Made by a program: the position numbers and the translations under genes
DNA from: an uncultured Eubacteriales bacterium
Lineage (GTDB): Bacteria; Bacillota; Clostridia; Oscillospirales; Oscillospiraceae
Length of the DNA stretch: 8,511 nucleotides
Reading direction: 5' to 3'
NCBI GenBank assembly: GCA_905210385.1
Contig: CAJLWS010000053.1
Coordinates: 1-8,511, forward strand
The notes under the pieces: generated by a model
Seen by the model: the letters and a program-made list of their open reading frames with translations, nothing else
What the model was told of the DNA's origin: nothing
The model's database searches: none
In this document: positions 1 to 4,999 of the stretch, in pieces
Numbering within the stretch: the stretch's first letter is position 1
Layout: each line of letters starts with the position of its first letter

Positions 1-489
1 CAGCCCTGCCGTGGGCTCGTCCAGCACCAGGATGTCCGGGTCGTCCAGCATGGCCTGGGCCAGCAGCAGGCGCTGCTTCATCCCCCCGGACAGGGCCCGG
101 GTGGGCTGCCGCCGGACGCCGTCCAGGGCCAGCAGCCCCAGCAACAGGTCGATCCGTTCCCTGGCCCGGGTGGCGTCCATCCCCCGCAGGGAGGCCATGT
201 AGAACAGGAAGCTCTCGCAGGAGAAGCCGGGATAGAGAGCCTGCTGCTGGGGCATGTAGCCCAGCCGGGCCCGGAACTTACCGCCCATGGCCGCCACGTC
301 CTCCCCGTCCAGCAGAATGCGGCCGGCGTCGGCCCGCAGGTTGCCGGTGAGGATGTTCAGCAGGGTGCTCTTCCCCGCCCCGTTGGGACCCAGCAGGCCA
401 TAGATCCCCTCCTCCAGGGTGAAGCTCACCCCCCGCAGGGCCGTCTTGGCTCCATAGCGCTTCTGAATGCCGTCAAACCTCAGCTCCAT
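1..489 (-). CDS. ABC transporter ATP-binding protein (3' end outside window)
   Basis: Nucleotide-binding subunit of an ABC transporter, which would hydrolyse ATP at the inner face of the membrane to drive a partner permease. The 163 codons present start MELRFDGIQKRYG. They contain Walker A GPNGAGKST (about residues 33-41), a Q-loop region GYMPQQQALYPG (about 96-107), the signature LSGGMKQRL and Walker B ILVLDEPTAGL at the window edge. The H-loop and C-terminus lie outside. The ATG at 489 is preceded by GAGGGAG at good spacing. It lies 14 bases after the stop of the lipoprotein gene, so the two are almost certainly co-transcribed. The overall look is of the drug, antibiotic or CcmA-like ATPases that pair with a separate integral-membrane permease. 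The permease should lie further downstream, beyond the left edge. The substrate cannot be inferred. Confidence 0.95.
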   Translation of the reverse strand, partial: MELRFDGIQKRYGAKTALRGVSFTLEEGIYGLLGPNGAGKSTLLNILTGNLRADAGRILLDGEDVAAMGGKFRARLGYMPQQQALYPGFSCESFLFYMASLRGMDATRARERIDLLLGLLALDGVRRQPTRALSGGMKQRLLLAQAMLDDPDILVLDEPTAGL

Positions 490-503
490 GTGGCTCCCTC
501 CCC

Positions 504-1709
504 TCAGCCGGTGGACACGATCCGGTCATAGCGCCCGGCGTAGTAGTCCTCCTTGAGGAGCCAGCCGCGTACCACGGGCTCCCCATCGCCGTAGATGCCG
601 TAGAATGCGTCGGCGCACTCCCCGGAGATGGAAAAGGCGACCGAGGATTGGCCTGTTCGATCTTCCAAAAGATAACTCTCGCCCCCCTCCAGGGCAATGG
701 CATAGACCTTCAGCTCCGGATCTCGCACCAGGTAGATGGCAGTGCCGTCCACGATCAGGAAGTTTGTCAGTTTCCCCGGCGCCTGGATCGCCCGGCTCTC
801 CCCGGTAGTCAGATCGTAGATGTGCAGGGTGTCCCCCACGGCGTAGAGGGAGTAGTCCCCATACCGGGTGAGCATCTGGGTGGAGCTGATCCACACGTCC
901 CCCTCCGCCACCACCCGGTAGTCCGACAGGTCAAAGGTGTATACCCGCAGCTGGGCGGTGCCTTCCGCCTCCGCCCGCTCCATCTCCTCCTGGAGATAGC
1001 TCCCGTAGTCCCCGCTCGCCCCGGCGAAGATGGTCTCCCCGTCTAAGGGCAGGGTCTCCGCGCTCCCGTCGGACAGGTCTACCCGGACCAGGTTGCGCTC
1101 AGACTGGTAGGTCCCATTCTCCATCCAATTGTGGCTCAGCCACAGGTAGGCATAGCCGTGGGCAGCGTAACCGCTTTGATAGTAGTAGAATTCCGACTCC
1201 TCCCGGGGAGTGAAGGCGCACAGCACCCGTTTTTCCCGGGTCTGGGGGTCGATCTGACAAATCACAGCCCCGCTGTTTTCCGATGAAAGGACGTACCAGT
1301 CGCCGTCATAGGTGAGGAATCCACGCACATCTTCCCCCAGCCAGGCCCCGCAGGTCTCGTCCACATGCATGCAGCCGCTCTGGGCGCACAGAGGGGTGAG
1401 CCGCCGGCTCTCCAGGTCATAGTAGCTGAGGATCCGGCTGCCCGGAATGTAGAAGCCCCTCCCATCCTCCGAGGAGTACCAGCTCATATTGGGGAGGGAA
1501 AAGGCCCGGTTGTCCTCCGGGGGTGTGACCCCTGCCCCCTGGTAGAGAGTGCCCGTGGGCTCCGGCCCAGCGGGCGTGGGTGGAAGGGTGGGGCTAGATG
1601 GGCTACCGCTGGGCGTTTCCGCCGTCTGGAGGCATCCGGCCCCTCCCAGGAGCAGGCAGAGCGTTAAGCCGAACAATCCTACAACGTTCCGCAAGTAAAT
1701 GCTCATCAT
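504..1709 (-). CDS. Exported, probably lipid-anchored protein with Cys/His motif; ABC operon partner
   Basis: A 401-residue exported protein. The frame is open from a GTG at 1763, but the only Shine-Dalgarno (GGAGG, about 1717-1721) fits the ATG at 1709, 9 bases downstream, so I use that start. Residues 1-25 form a signal sequence (SIYLRNVVGLFGLTLCLLL) ending GGAGC, giving a lipoprotein-like Cys26, although the -3 residue is Gly rather than Leu. A Pro/Ser/Thr-rich linker follows (about 31-55). The body is rich in short Tyr/Trp beta segments in a repetitive arrangement that suggests a beta-propeller-like fold. A motif C-x4-C-x-H-x4-C sits at residues 108-120 (LCAQSGCMHVDETCGAW). I recall this Cys/His pattern from lipoproteins common in gut Clostridia, often near ABC transporter genes. 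Its function is unknown. Here it may be a sensor or accessory of the ATPase 14 bases downstream. Confidence 0.85.
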   Translation of the reverse strand: MMSIYLRNVVGLFGLTLCLLLGGAGCLQTAETPSGSPSSPTLPPTPAGPEPTGTLYQGAGVTPPEDNRAFSLPNMSWYSSEDGRGFYIPGSRILSYYDLESRRLTPLCAQSGCMHVDETCGAWLGEDVRGFLTYDGDWYVLSSENSGAVICQIDPQTREKRVLCAFTPREESEFYYYQSGYAAHGYAYLWLSHNWMENGTYQSERNLVRVDLSDGSAETLPLDGETIFAGASGDYGSYLQEEMERAEAEGTAQLRVYTFDLSDYRVVAEGDVWISSTQMLTRYGDYSLYAVGDTLHIYDLTTGESRAIQAPGKLTNFLIVDGTAIYLVRDPELKVYAIALEGGESYLLEDRTGQSSVAFSISGECADAFYGIYGDGEPVVRGWLLKEDYYAGRYDRIVSTG

Positions 1710-1769
1710 CTTCATCTTCCTCCATTTGAGACGTCTGTCTCTTCGCAGCACAAGAGGTTTCACATCTGT

Positions 1770-1820
1770 ATTTTATAGTTTAGCACATAGCGGGCACTTA
1801 TGGAAGCGTCCGCTATGTGC
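1770..1820 (-). promoter_or_regulatory. Inverted repeat and -10-like box upstream of lipoprotein/ABC operon
   Basis: GCACATAGCGG at 1783-1793 is repeated exactly inverted as CCGCTATGTGC at 1810-1820. A further C-G pair and a G-T wobble lie inside, leaving a 12-base loop. No T-run follows on either strand, so it is not an intrinsic terminator. On the minus strand TATAAAAT (1777-1770) lies just downstream and could be a -10 box. The -35 position would fall inside the repeat, where nothing resembles TTGACA. That layout fits an operator covering a weak, regulated promoter. Alternatively the repeat is a remnant at an insertion boundary. Confidence 0.4.
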
Positions 1821-1942
1821 AACGCTGGTAAAATGATTCTGCCCATATTGCGACGGCTTGTGTTTTTGTAATGTCTCTATCATTAACATGTATTCAGACA
1901 CTATTTTTGTCACAGGGAAAATGAAAATTGAAAAATTTTTAG

Positions 1943-1982
1943 ATTTGGCGTTACCATTTGGCGCTGTGAAGACATGTATATA
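1943..1982 (+). promoter_or_regulatory. Candidate regulated promoter of the AT-rich island
   Basis: ATTTGGCG occurs twice in direct orientation, at 1943-1950 and 1956-1963, 13 bases apart. A -10-like TATATA follows at 1977-1982, preceded by TG. No good -35 hexamer exists at 16-18 bases from it. The second repeat copy lies where a regulator could stand in for the -35 contact, so an activator-dependent promoter is plausible. This is inferred from layout only. Confidence 0.4.
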
Positions 1983-1987
1983 GTAGA

Positions 1988-2003
1988 GGCATCTTTAGAT
2001 GCC
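1988..2003. repeat. Short palindrome after the -10-like box
   Basis: GGCATCT-TT-AGATGCC is a perfect 7+7 bp inverted repeat with a two-base centre. It starts six bases after the -10-like TATATA, that is, at the expected transcription start. It could be a repressor operator or a very tight 5' end hairpin in the transcript. Confidence 0.45.
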
Positions 2004-2030
2004 AATCAGAAGAGAATTGAGGTGAGTCCC

Positions 2031-2042
2031 ATGGGTTTATAG
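2031..2042 (+). CDS. Three-codon leader mini-ORF (Met-Gly-Leu-stop)
   Basis: ATG GGT TTA TAG is preceded by GAGGTGA (2019-2025), a seven-base match to the anti-Shine-Dalgarno, five bases before the ATG. This ribosome binding site is at least as good as that of the downstream gene. The stop codon overlaps the left arm of the hairpin at 2037-2062. Ribosomes terminating here would therefore sit on the hairpin that precedes the ribosome binding site of the gene at 2082. Known leader mini-ORFs act through stalling or coupling. Whether this one does is an inference. Confidence 0.4.
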   Translation: MGL

Positions 2043-2062
2043 AAAAAAGCAATTTTCTATAA
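2037..2062 (+). promoter_or_regulatory. 5' leader hairpin before the first island gene
   Basis: TTATAGAAAA (2037-2046) and TTTTCTATAA (2053-2062) are perfect inverted arms of 10 bp around a six-base loop. The hairpin ends nine bases before the AAGGAG (2071-2076) of the gene at 2082. It is AT-rich, so only moderately stable. It could regulate translation initiation or protect the mRNA end. It lacks the GC-rich stem expected of an intrinsic terminator. Confidence 0.5.
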
Positions 2063-2081
2063 TCAATGAAAAGGAGCAGTT

Positions 2082-2690
2082 ATGTCTATGAAAACAATAA
2101 TATTCCGGCTAAGCTGTGCGTTGGGACTCATTTTGTGCCTTGTTGTTAGTGCAGCAGCAATTTCCCAAGGTAAACCTTTTAGCGGTGGCGTAGATGGTGA
2201 TTATGCTCCAAATAGTGGAGATTTTTGGGTGGACTATTGGCCTACATATTCGAGATCACGATTAACATTCAAGTATTCAATACCAGACACTAGGACTATA
2301 ACCCTTTACTCCTGGGAGGATCCACCAAAATATCCATCAGTTGATGTAAAAAGCGTAAATCAACAAGGGGGCGCAAATGACTCATTCCATGCATATTCTA
2401 TAATTACGGATTTGCCTTCACCGATAACAGACCTCGAAAATAACTGGGGATCCTCTGGAAATAATAATGAAGCAGAAGTAACGGCACTTGGGCGGCTAAC
2501 TGCAAATAAGACATATTCCATGACAACATGTTGGGAAGATAAACGGTCAGGTAACGCCGAGGACAAGGGATCCTGGGTTGTGAATGCAGAATTATCGGTG
2601 AAATCTATAACTGGTGAATATAATGTTTTCGACAATCAATATCGTCATTTAGTGAGCGATACGTATACCGAAAATCGTGGGGATATTTAG
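2082..2690 (+). CDS. Secreted protein of unknown family, first gene of the island
   Basis: A 202-residue protein that I do not recognise. AAGGAG (2071-2076) sits five bases before the ATG; a second ATG two codons on is less well placed. Residues 1-26 are a typical signal peptide: Lys4, Arg9, a hydrophobic core CALGLILCLVV, and a small-residue cleavage site SAAA/IS. There is no lipobox. The mature part, about 176 residues, is rich in Ser, Thr, Asn and aromatic residues. It carries alternating polar and hydrophobic stretches (for example SRLTFKYSIP, RTITLYSW, GSWVVNAELSVKS) that suggest an all-beta extracellular domain. It has one cysteine (Cys150). No catalytic or anchoring motif is visible. 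Its codons are AT-rich, unlike the flanking genes, consistent with acquisition by transfer. The next gene starts 43 bases downstream with no terminator between them, so the two are probably co-transcribed. Confidence 0.85.
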   Translation: MSMKTIIFRLSCALGLILCLVVSAAAISQGKPFSGGVDGDYAPNSGDFWVDYWPTYSRSRLTFKYSIPDTRTITLYSWEDPPKYPSVDVKSVNQQGGANDSFHAYSIITDLPSPITDLENNWGSSGNNNEAEVTALGRLTANKTYSMTTCWEDKRSGNAEDKGSWVVNAELSVKSITGEYNVFDNQYRHLVSDTYTENRGDI

Positions 2691-2733
2691 TACTAAAATT
2701 TGCCCTTATGCACAAAAGAGAGGAGTGTTTACA

Positions 2734-3372
2734 TTGGCAAAAAAAGGTAAAAATGGTTTATTCATGGGGGCCCTTTTGTTGTTTAGTATGTCTATGGCAC
2801 TTTCATCGTATGCAAGCAATTTTTCCACTAGTAGGCCAGAATCACCAACTACAGTTACTGTTAGGCTACAAGACACTGTCAGGGCTATTCAGCAAGCAAA
2901 TACGGAATTAGAATCGCTTAATGTCCAAGATATCGCGTCAACCATAACGTTTTCTGACTATTTAGACTTTGCAGCATTCCAAGATTATATTCAAACTTAT
3001 GAAGTCGAAATTGTGCAATTACAGCTTCGTGCACTGTCAGAAAGCGGGGATCGCCTTACCATCTTTACGAAGACATCTGCTGGTCTTGATCAGACCTATG
3101 ACTTCTTGTATGAACAGGCAGAAACCGATGGCTTCACCATCGTGGGAGTTACAGGGCTCTATGCACTGGTGGATTCAAAGCATCTGTCTGCTATAGCCGA
3201 AGATCCAGCAACTTTTTTGATTGATACTACAGGAGATGAATATTTCACCCAAAATTTAAGCGTGGCGAACGTAACAGAAAGAGATGAGGAAGAAATTGGT
3301 CGGTCAGTTTCGTTCCCAAGAACACTAACATGGGAGTTGGAAGATGCCGGGGTTCTGAGGCATAATAAATAG
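2734..3372 (+). CDS. Secreted protein of unknown family, second gene of the island
   Basis: A 212-residue exported protein of unknown family. The frame is open from a GTG at 2677 inside the preceding gene, but that codon has no ribosome binding site. AGAGGAG (about 2718-2724) lies nine bases before TTG 2734, and the peptide from there is a proper signal sequence (basic AKKGKNG, core LFMGALLLFSMSMAL, cleavage SSYA/SN after residue 27). I therefore take TTG as the start. The mature protein is mixed helix and strand, acidic, and has no cysteine. Residues 41-100 look largely helical. Residues 108-170 read as strands alternating with helices, for example TIVGVTGLYALVDSKHLSAI. The last 40 residues are acidic and then basic. 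There is no sortase motif or C-terminal anchor, so it should be released or bound to a partner. It probably acts together with the exported product of the gene 43 bases upstream. Confidence 0.85.
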   Translation: MAKKGKNGLFMGALLLFSMSMALSSYASNFSTSRPESPTTVTVRLQDTVRAIQQANTELESLNVQDIASTITFSDYLDFAAFQDYIQTYEVEIVQLQLRALSESGDRLTIFTKTSAGLDQTYDFLYEQAETDGFTIVGVTGLYALVDSKHLSAIAEDPATFLIDTTGDEYFTQNLSVANVTERDEEEIGRSVSFPRTLTWELEDAGVLRHNK

Positions 3373-3440
3373 TCTCTAATAAAAACTATTCTATTGGTTT
3401 TATCAACACCCCCCACCTCTGTCACCTAATATGCACTGAA

Positions 3441-3467
3441 TTTACAGCGTTTTTCATTAAGTATAAC
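3441..3467 (+). promoter_or_regulatory. Candidate promoter for the gene at 3524
   Basis: TTTACA (3441-3446, five of six to TTGACA) and TATAAC (3462-3467, five of six to TATAAT) are separated by 15 bases, which is shorter than the usual 16-18. It lies in a 151-base gap after the gene ending at 3372. The gene at 3524 may therefore have its own transcript. The hexamers match well but the spacing lowers confidence. Confidence 0.4.
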
Positions 3468-3523
3468 CCCAATACAGAAGACCTGAACTACAGACACGCC
3501 CAAAATAATACCCGGAGGAACTT

Positions 3524-4042
3524 ATGAATATGAAAAAGTTTCGATTTTTTTGGCTTATTGTGGCAGTTACTATGCTTTTCGGCAATATTACAATCACGTC
3601 GGCTTGTACTCCTCCTGCTCCGGGAAGGCAAATTTTCCCAGAGAATACTGTCCAGAATAATTTTACATCTATAGCTTTAGGCTCATCAAATATTAGTCCT
3701 TTAGCTACGAATAGAGAATTTAACTTAGACTTTAATAAGTCAAGAATATGGACTTGGGATTTTGTAAATCGAGGCATCATTTTTCTTTATAATGATGTCG
3801 AGGTAGAGTATGTTTCAAATACTCCGTCTAATATTGCTGCTCGAGCAACGATTGCAATCCATATTGATTCGGATAAAGATGGTGTCTATGAACCATGTCC
3901 TGGCTATGAATTTACATTAAATAGCGGAAGCACCTTGCGAACTAACGTCCCTGACACAAATGATGTAAATAATTATAGATTGGTGTTTGTTAATTTGACA
4001 TCGGGAGTACAAACTGGCACTTTCCGCATAAAACTATTCTAA
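3524..4042 (+). CDS. Exported protein with a DxDxDG loop, unknown family
   Basis: A 172-residue protein that I do not recognise. GGAGG (3514-3518) lies five bases before the ATG; ATG 3530 is a less likely start. Residues 1-27 are a signal peptide (MKKFRFF, core WLIVAVTMLFG, then NITITSA) followed directly by Cys28. Cleavage could be by signal peptidase I after TSA. Lipidation at Cys28 is possible but the lipobox is poor. Residues 115-120 read DSDKDG followed by VYEP. This matches the DxDxDG calcium-binding loop seen in dockerins, thrombospondin type 3 repeats and EF-hand-like loops, and here it lies in a beta-rich domain. The only other cysteine in the mature part is Cys125, which could pair with Cys28 if the latter is not lipidated. 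The C-terminus ends on a strand-like GTFRIKLF with no anchor. Codons are AT-rich like its neighbours. Calcium binding is an inference from the motif alone. Confidence 0.85.
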   Translation: MNMKKFRFFWLIVAVTMLFGNITITSACTPPAPGRQIFPENTVQNNFTSIALGSSNISPLATNREFNLDFNKSRIWTWDFVNRGIIFLYNDVEVEYVSNTPSNIAARATIAIHIDSDKDGVYEPCPGYEFTLNSGSTLRTNVPDTNDVNNYRLVFVNLTSGVQTGTFRIKLF

Positions 4043-4046
4043 AGTG

Positions 4047-4075
4047 TTCGGGTCGGGAGAAAATAACCCCCCGAA
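4047..4075 (+). terminator. Two-tier hairpin after the gene ending at 4042
   Basis: TTCGGG (4047-4052) pairs with CCCGAA (4070-4075). An inner GGG (4055-4057) pairs with CCC (4067-4069) across a nine-base A-rich loop, with a two-base bulge on the left. It starts five bases after the stop codon, the normal place for a terminator. It is followed only by TGGCGGTTTTCG, so the U-tract is weak. The remaining gap to 4269 holds no gene. It contains a small imperfect palindrome near 4167-4183 and no clear promoter. Confidence 0.5.
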
Positions 4076-4269
4076 TGGCGGTTTTCGACTGACGCTAACA
4101 AAAGTAGATGTGCTCCACATAGCCCGATAATTTAGATGACTACGGTTATCACTATATCCATTCGGAGTATAGGTCCTACATACGCTACAGCTCCCACTTT
4201 TGAGAAATATTAACGATTATTAGGATGGGACGTAGGCTAACATGCGGAAGACTTCGGAGGTAAAGTTGC

Positions 4270-4632
4270 ATGAAAAGTAATAAAATAATTATATCCGTTT
4301 ACTCTGTGGTTAATATTGGGATTGCACTGTCCTACTTTTTTATGGATTTTGGAAAAGTAGTCGTACAATGGGGCGCACTCTTTCTGCTTTTCACTTCTAC
4401 AATCCTCTTAGTTGGTATTATGATTGACAAACGCGGAACTTATGAAGTGGAGAGGGTTGCGATTACCGTCACTATACTGATCCAACTGATTATTGTCCTC
4501 TGCTGGCTATCCATTGCCCCAATCCATGTTTCGTTTTTCCGGTTGGTCTTTCACGGAGGGGTTGGTATTTTCGGTATTTTTAGCTTCCTTGTCCTGCAAA
4601 AATCACGAGTAAAATCATTGAGAGATAATTGA
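4270..4632 (+). CDS. Small four-helix membrane protein, unknown family
   Basis: A 120-residue integral membrane protein. GGAGG (4256-4260) precedes the ATG by nine bases. Four hydrophobic segments are visible: about 5-27 (IIISVYSVVNIGIALSYFFM), 31-52 (VVQWGALFLLFTSTILLVGI), 62-84 (VAITVTILIQLIIVLCWLSI) and 88-108 (FFRLVFHGGVGIFGIFSFLV). A basic tail follows (KSRVKSLRDN). There is no signal peptidase site, no known motif and no conserved acidic pair. The gene is followed by another small one whose ribosome binding site begins right at its stop codon, so the pair is translated as a unit. Small multi-helix proteins next to secreted peptides are often immunity or export helpers. Here that is only a possibility. 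Confidence 0.8.
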   Translation: MKSNKIIISVYSVVNIGIALSYFFMDFGKVVVQWGALFLLFTSTILLVGIMIDKRGTYEVERVAITVTILIQLIIVLCWLSIAPIHVSFFRLVFHGGVGIFGIFSFLVLQKSRVKSLRDN

Positions 4633-4649
4633 AAGGAGTGCTTTTTCTT

Positions 4650-4871
4650 ATGGATATTACTCTTGTAAATCGTTTGGCCATGCTTGGCGTCGCATTGATT
4701 GGAATTGGAAACACTCTGTATGATCCAAAGCAAAACCCTTATGAAGTGCAGCATCAAGTAGCTATGGATATGAACGATATCATGGAACTAGAACAGAAGA
4801 TTGAAGAACATAAACGGCGCAATGAATTAGAGTTGTACTATAAAGGTTACAAAATCGTTATTAAACGATGA
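4650..4871 (+). CDS. 73-residue protein with hydrophobic start and charged tail
   Basis: Last gene of the island, unrecognised. The start is ATG 4650, with AAAGGAG at 4632-4638, an 11-base gap that is slightly long. A TTG at 4629 in the same frame overlaps the previous stop but has no good ribosome binding site. Residues 4-24 form a moderately hydrophobic helix (LVNRLAMLGVALIGIGNTLY), probably a single membrane segment. Residues 33-60 are charged and helical, with a heptad-like spacing (MDMNDIMELEQKIEEHKRRN). The protein ends in a basic GYKIVIKR. It may be a membrane-tethered coiled-coil partner of the four-helix protein encoded just upstream. Their tight spacing supports joint translation. 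At this size the call as a real gene rests on the ribosome binding site, the shared composition with its neighbours and the operon position. Confidence 0.65.
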   Translation: MDITLVNRLAMLGVALIGIGNTLYDPKQNPYEVQHQVAMDMNDIMELEQKIEEHKRRNELELYYKGYKIVIKR

Positions 4872-4894
4872 CCATTATAACCAATAATTGGAGA

Positions 4895-4937
4895 CGGGTC
4901 CCACACATTTCTTCTCTCAAGATTTGTGTGGGGCCCG
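4895..4937. terminator. Strong 12-bp hairpin between convergent gene blocks
   Basis: CGGGTCCCACAC (4895-4906) pairs with GTGTGGGGCCCG (4926-4937) over 12 bp with one G-U pair and a 19-base loop. It lies in the 128-base gap between the convergent island and the conjugation operon, where a bidirectional terminator is expected. No good U-tract follows on either strand, so termination may be weak or Rho-assisted. It may instead be a structure left at the insertion boundary. A shorter stem, TTTGG/CCAAA, lies at 4974-4993. Confidence 0.5.
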
Positions 4938-4999
4938 CAATCTGATTTTATCGCAACCCTCAAGCGGTAGAGTTTTGGGGCGACACGACCAAATCACTT

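Larger units (their letters stand above)
1710..2081. other. Divergent intergenic region between the minus operon and the plus island
   Basis: This 372-base stretch holds no gene that I can support apart from a three-codon mini-ORF. From left to right it contains the leader of the lipoprotein gene, a TATAAAAT box on the minus strand (1770-1777), an 11-bp inverted repeat (1783-1820), about 120 bases of AT-rich sequence in which I see nothing clear, an ATTTGGCG direct repeat with a -10-like box, a 7+7 bp palindrome, the mini-ORF, and a 10-bp hairpin next to the ribosome binding site of the gene at 2082. Base composition changes from GC-rich to AT-rich inside it, so the left edge of the island probably lies here. 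I found no convincing direct repeat shared with the right edge. Confidence 0.7.

Noticed and set aside
3368..3390. Possible terminator after the gene ending at 3372 (AATAGT/ACTATT)
   Set aside because: The stem is only six AT-rich pairs with an 11-base loop and no U-tract. It overlaps the stop codon and is likely chance in AT-rich sequence.
3457..3780. 107-codon minus-strand frame opposite the gene at 3524
   Set aside because: It overlaps the signal-peptide gene, which has a strong ribosome binding site. The antisense frame has no such support.
4200..4226. Possible promoter TTGAGA/TAGGAT before the gene at 4270
   Set aside because: Spacing is 15 bases and the -10 matches only four of six positions. 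It is not better than chance in this AT-rich gap.
1764..4999. Flanking direct repeats or transposase ends around the AT-rich island
   Set aside because: I compared the two boundary regions by eye and found no shared repeat longer than about eight bases, and there is no transposase or integrase gene. The island cannot be called an insertion sequence from this window.
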